Below are positions 41,011 through 41,240 of a DNA stretch of 41,240 nt, piece after piece. The stretch is from JAVZOV01 sp049976445. Its GTDB lineage: Archaea; Thermoproteota; Thermoprotei; Gearchaeales; WAQG01. Numbering within the stretch: position 1 is the stretch's first letter; the number at the start of each line of letters is the position of its first letter. A program made the position numbers and the translations under genes. The DNA is taken from the NCBI GenBank assembly GCA_049976445.1, contig JBMFIF010000008.1, positions 1-41,240 of the forward strand, in the 5' to 3' direction. Below the pieces are notes generated by a model, which was given only the letters and a program-made list of their open reading frames with translations, did not search any database and had not been told where the DNA came from.

Positions 41011-41103
41011 ATGAAGCTCCTAACACTCCTACCAAGTGAAGAAGCCTGCTCCAAACTCCTCAGAATCATCAGATGGCAAAATGGCATCAATCACTCCAGA
41101 TAA
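41011..41103 (+). pseudogene. N-terminal fragment of an IS1595-like transposase
   Basis: A 30-codon frame from ATG 41011 ends at TAA 41103. It reads LPSEEACSKLLRIIRWQNGI, which resembles the start of IS1595-type transposases just before their zinc ribbon (usually WPNGVxCPxC). Here the Cys pairs are missing and the frame ends. It is a relic; the assignment is by eye and tentative. Confidence 0.4.
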
Positions 41104-41136
41104 ACCATCAACCACAACATCACCATCACACACTAA

Positions 41137-41176
41137 GTGGACAGTCTTTAAGAACTGAGGCTGTGAGACTGTCCAC
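41137..41176. repeat. Perfect 11-bp inverted repeat
   Basis: GTGGACAGTCT (41137-41147) and AGACTGTCCAC (41166-41176) form a perfect stem with an 18-nt loop. It lies between the transposase fragment and a possible new reading frame that runs off the window. It is probably part of an insertion-sequence end or a hairpin recognised by a transposase. Confidence 0.6.
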
Positions 41177-41221
41177 ATAAGCTTTATGTGAGTTTGCGGT
41201 ACTACTTGTGGTGAGGTGTCG

Positions 41222-41240
41222 GTGAATATCTTTGAATACT
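41222..41240 (+). CDS. Possible start of a gene running off the window
   Basis: GTG 41222 is preceded by GAGGTG with 3-nt spacing and opens VNIFEY before the window ends. Together with the adjacent hairpin this could be the start of a transposase, but six codons are too few to judge. Confidence 0.2.

Overview
The window looks like an AT-rich chromosome segment of a thermophilic Thermoproteota (crenarchaeal-type) archaeon. Supporting genes are an archaeal SRP54, Pus10, Nep1, Sec61-beta, RNase P Rpp21/Rpr2, a short archaeal PurA, an archaeal RibL-type FAD synthase and DUF2070. A tRNA-Tyr intron sits at 37/38 inside a bulge-helix-bulge fold, and TATA boxes lie about 25-35 nt before many starts. 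A classical four-subunit succinate dehydrogenase implies respiration. I cannot name the genus.

Layout. 1-165 holds a mobile-element end. 166-3647 (minus) is sdhA-sdhC-sdhD-sdhB. 3937-7000 has a PLP decarboxylase resembling sphingosine-1-phosphate lyase, convergent with an FGGY sugar kinase. 7232-12846 has nep1, tRNA-His, a ClC channel, an M42 peptidase, a DMT transporter, SfsA and an intron-containing tRNA-Tyr. 12993-15324 is a winged-helix regulator and a class III aminotransferase embedded in repeats of GTGATT/AATCAC. 15501-18847 has a 154-bp MITE-like repeat, an adenosine-specific kinase family gene, DUF2070, Sec61-beta and a long inverted repeat. 18848-22458 has ribL, a glycerophosphodiesterase, a 28-residue peptide ORF, an HD hydrolase and a DUF4143-type ATPase with two operator-like palindromes. 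22551-23720 is a graveyard of TnpB/IS200-IS605 remnants and inverted repeats around tRNA-Arg. 23772-26405 has a saccharopine dehydrogenase-like gene and a membrane-anchored protein gene broken by one amber codon. 26748-33456 is srp54-pus10-rimI-moaC followed by a NitT/TauT-type ABC permease and ATPase, with a stand-alone AAA_assoc_C protein facing them. 33800-35010 is a VapBC pair plus a frameshifted second VapC. 35170-35396 is the second copy of the 154-bp repeat, abutting tRNA-Thr. 35440-37200 is purA-upp. 37516-41240 holds a secreted protein, inositol-3-phosphate synthase, rnp4 and IS debris.

The strongest unusual observation is in purA (minus, 37200-36150). The open frame begins after the P-loop, but the missing N-terminus is encoded just upstream, separated by 22 nt that carry a stop and a frameshift. 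Those 22 nt fold into a 4-bp helix flanked by two AAA bulges, the splice signal of the archaeal tRNA endonuclease. Cutting each bulge after its second A restores the reading frame and the GDEGKGK motif. This predicts a tiny endonuclease-spliced intron in an essential metabolic mRNA.

Other notable items are two nearly identical 154-bp elements with terminal inverted repeats, one of them replacing the CCA of a tRNA gene; a VapC gene with two +1 frameshifts at the same ten-base sequence; a probable ACG start in sdhA; a regulator surrounded by repeated GTGATT sites; and a GC-rich island after the inositol phosphate synthase gene.
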